Origin: Hyphomicrobiales bacterium
Lineage (GTDB): Bacteria; Pseudomonadota; Alphaproteobacteria; Rhizobiales; UBA4765
NCBI GenBank assembly: GCA_027487195.1
Contig: JAIYEB010000290.1
Span: 1 to 7,349, forward strand
Length of the DNA: 7,349 nt
Direction of reading: 5' to 3'
Below the pieces are notes generated by a model. It was not told the origin of the DNA, made no database searches, and saw nothing but the letters and a program-made list of their open reading frames with translations. Each line of letters opens with the position of its first letter. The first letter of the stretch is position 1. The position numbers and the translations under genes were made by a program. This document shows positions 6,582 to 7,349 of this stretch, piece after piece.

Positions 6582-6659
6582 GACCCGGTGGGGGAGCGGA
6601 CACCCATGACAGCCGCAAGCTGTCGTGATCCTCGGTTCAAGTCCGAGGCCGGGTCTCCA
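6582..6659 (+). tRNA. Atypical tRNA, Cys-like (anticodon GCA, C33, extra acceptor/T pair)
   Basis: The 78-base sequence folds into a complete cloverleaf. The acceptor GACCCGG (6582-6588) pairs with CCGGGTC (6649-6655), followed by U73 and encoded CCA. U8, A14, a G11-C24 to G13-C22 D stem and the D-loop GG (6598-6599) are present. The anticodon stem GACAG/CTGTC holds the loop CCGCAAG, giving anticodon GCA. The T-loop TTCAAGT is normal. GCA and U73 are the main cysteinyl-tRNA synthetase identity elements, so Cys is the best label. Three things are odd: position 33 is C instead of U, C32 can pair with G38 and shrink the loop to five bases, and CCTCGG/CCGAGG makes a 6-bp T stem, or an 8-bp acceptor with a T-G pair, so 13 rather than 12 stacked pairs. 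All stems are intact, which argues against simple decay. A pseudo-tRNA or non-translational tRNA remains possible. Confidence 0.7.
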
Positions 6660-6769
6660 ACATCTTTTGCATGAAGCGTTGCAGCGCTGCGACGGGCGAT
6701 GGCACAGATCAGCCCTTGCGCGGGCACTCCCGGACGTGATCGACTGGGTCGTTCCGCCCGGAGATGACC
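6660..6769. other. Leader between the tRNA-like gene and the gamma-glutamyltransferase gene
   Basis: No gene is visible in these 110 bases. An imperfect dyad, CGTTGCAGC (6677-6685) next to GCTGCGACG (6686-6694), pairs over nine positions with one G-T pair and no spacer. It could be an operator for the downstream gene or part of the 3' end of the tRNA transcript. GGAG (6760-6763) is the ribosome site for the next gene. Confidence 0.3.
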
Positions 6770-7349
6770 ATGCGCAATACCTGTCCGTACGTTGCTGCAG
6801 CGCTTCTGTCTGCGCTGTCTGGCCCTGCCCTTGCCCAGCTCGCACCCCCACCGCAGGTCACCGGCCAGCCCATCCTGTCGGACTGGTGGCGGGTCCAGGC
6901 CGTGCAAAGCCGCACCGGCATGGTCTCGAGCCAGGAAGCAACCGCGTCTCGCATCGGCGCTGATGTGCTGAGACGCGGCGGCAACGCCGTGGATGCCGCC
7001 GTTGCCACCGGTTTCGCGCTGGCCGTGACATTGCCGCGCGCCGGCAATCTAGGTGGTGGCGGCTTCATGGTCATCCATCTGACCGAGGCAAACCGCTCGA
7101 TTGCGATTGACCATCGCGAAAGCGCGCCGGCGTCCGCCCGCGCCAACATGTTTCTGGATGCCAATGGCAGGGCCGACCCGCGCCTGTCGCGCGATACTGG
7201 CCTGTCTGTTGGCGTGCCCGGCACGGTCGCAGGCCTGATCCATGCCCATGAGCGCTATGGCTCGGGCCGCTTGTCGCTTTCCGAGCTTGTGGCGCCCGCA
7301 ATTGCGCTTGCGCGCGATGGAATCGTGATTGGCGAGGATCTTGCCGACA
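6770..7349 (+). CDS. ggt: Gamma-glutamyltransferase, N-terminal part (cut by window edge)
   Basis: About 193 codons are present before the right edge. The product starts with a Sec signal peptide: MRNT, then a hydrophobic stretch from about 7 to 21, with a likely cleavage after ALA (20-22). The mature part carries the family segments GMVSSQEATAS (50-60), VLRRGGNAVDAAVA (66-79) and NLGGGGFM (93-100). DHRESAP (114-120) contains the Arg116 that by analogy binds the alpha-carboxylate of the glutamyl substrate. These enzymes are periplasmic Ntn hydrolases that self-cleave before a Thr and hydrolyse or transfer the gamma-glutamyl group of glutathione; that Thr lies beyond the window, so activity cannot be judged. 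ATG 6770 is preferred because GGAG lies six bases before it; an in-frame ATG at 6764 touches the ribosome site. An in-frame stop at 6737-6739 limits the 5' end. Confidence 0.93.
   Translation, partial: MRNTCPYVAAALLSALSGPALAQLAPPPQVTGQPILSDWWRVQAVQSRTGMVSSQEATASRIGADVLRRGGNAVDAAVATGFALAVTLPRAGNLGGGGFMVIHLTEANRSIAIDHRESAPASARANMFLDANGRADPRLSRDTGLSVGVPGTVAGLIHAHERYGSGRLSLSELVAPAIALARDGIVIGEDLAD

Noticed and set aside
6323..6659. tRNA-Leu 3' end as an integration site for a mobile element
   Set aside because: No integrase, phage gene or repeated copy of the tRNA end was seen in the window.
6582..6659. The tRNA-like gene as tRNA-Sec, because of its 13 possible acceptor/T pairs
   Set aside because: It has no long variable arm, only a normal-length D stem, and the anticodon is GCA rather than UCA.
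6625..6963. Plus-strand open frame of 112 codons
   Set aside because: It starts inside the tRNA-like gene and runs out of frame into the gamma-glutamyltransferase gene, with no ribosome site or recognisable domain.
6709..7224. Minus-strand open frame of 171 codons at the right end
   Set aside because: It is antisense to the recognisable gamma-glutamyltransferase N-terminus.

Overview
The window reads as an ordinary stretch of chromosome from a high-GC alphaproteobacterium, most likely Hyphomicrobiales (Rhizobiales) or a near relative. This rests on the GC-rich codon use, the CHCC zinc-finger protein of the NDUFS6 type, the alphaproteobacterial look of SfsA and Gpt, and tRNA genes that encode their own CCA. 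I cannot name the species. No insertion sequence, phage gene, CRISPR array or defence system was seen.

Left part (1-2384): an alpha/beta hydrolase on the minus strand, cut by the left edge close to its natural C-terminus, faces away from a two-gene plus-strand unit. That unit is a small CHCC zinc-finger protein followed nine bases later by a GTG-started FAD-dependent monooxygenase of the salicylate-hydroxylase type. The two plus-strand genes are probably co-transcribed.

Centre (2444-4816, minus strand): sfsA, then after 90 bases a stand-alone adenylate-forming enzyme that strongly resembles the acyl-ACP synthetase half of Aas but lacks its PlsC acyltransferase half. It converges on the monooxygenase gene across 59 bases.

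Right part (4965-7349, plus strand): a CinA-N/molybdopterin-binding-domain protein and xanthine phosphoribosyltransferase (gpt) form a tight pair, divergent from sfsA. A hairpin follows, then tRNA-Leu(UAA) with a plausible promoter, then an AT-richer non-coding stretch and a second tRNA-like gene. The window ends inside a secreted gamma-glutamyltransferase gene, of which only about the first 193 codons are present.

The most unusual item is the tRNA-like gene at 6582-6659. It has the GCA anticodon and U73 expected of tRNA-Cys, and every stem is intact. However, position 33 is C instead of the near-invariant U, positions 32 and 38 can pair, and the acceptor/T-stem side has one extra possible base pair (13 instead of 12). 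It could be a non-canonical tRNA with an altered or non-translational role, or an unusual housekeeping tRNA-Cys. The rest is housekeeping or common accessory metabolism.
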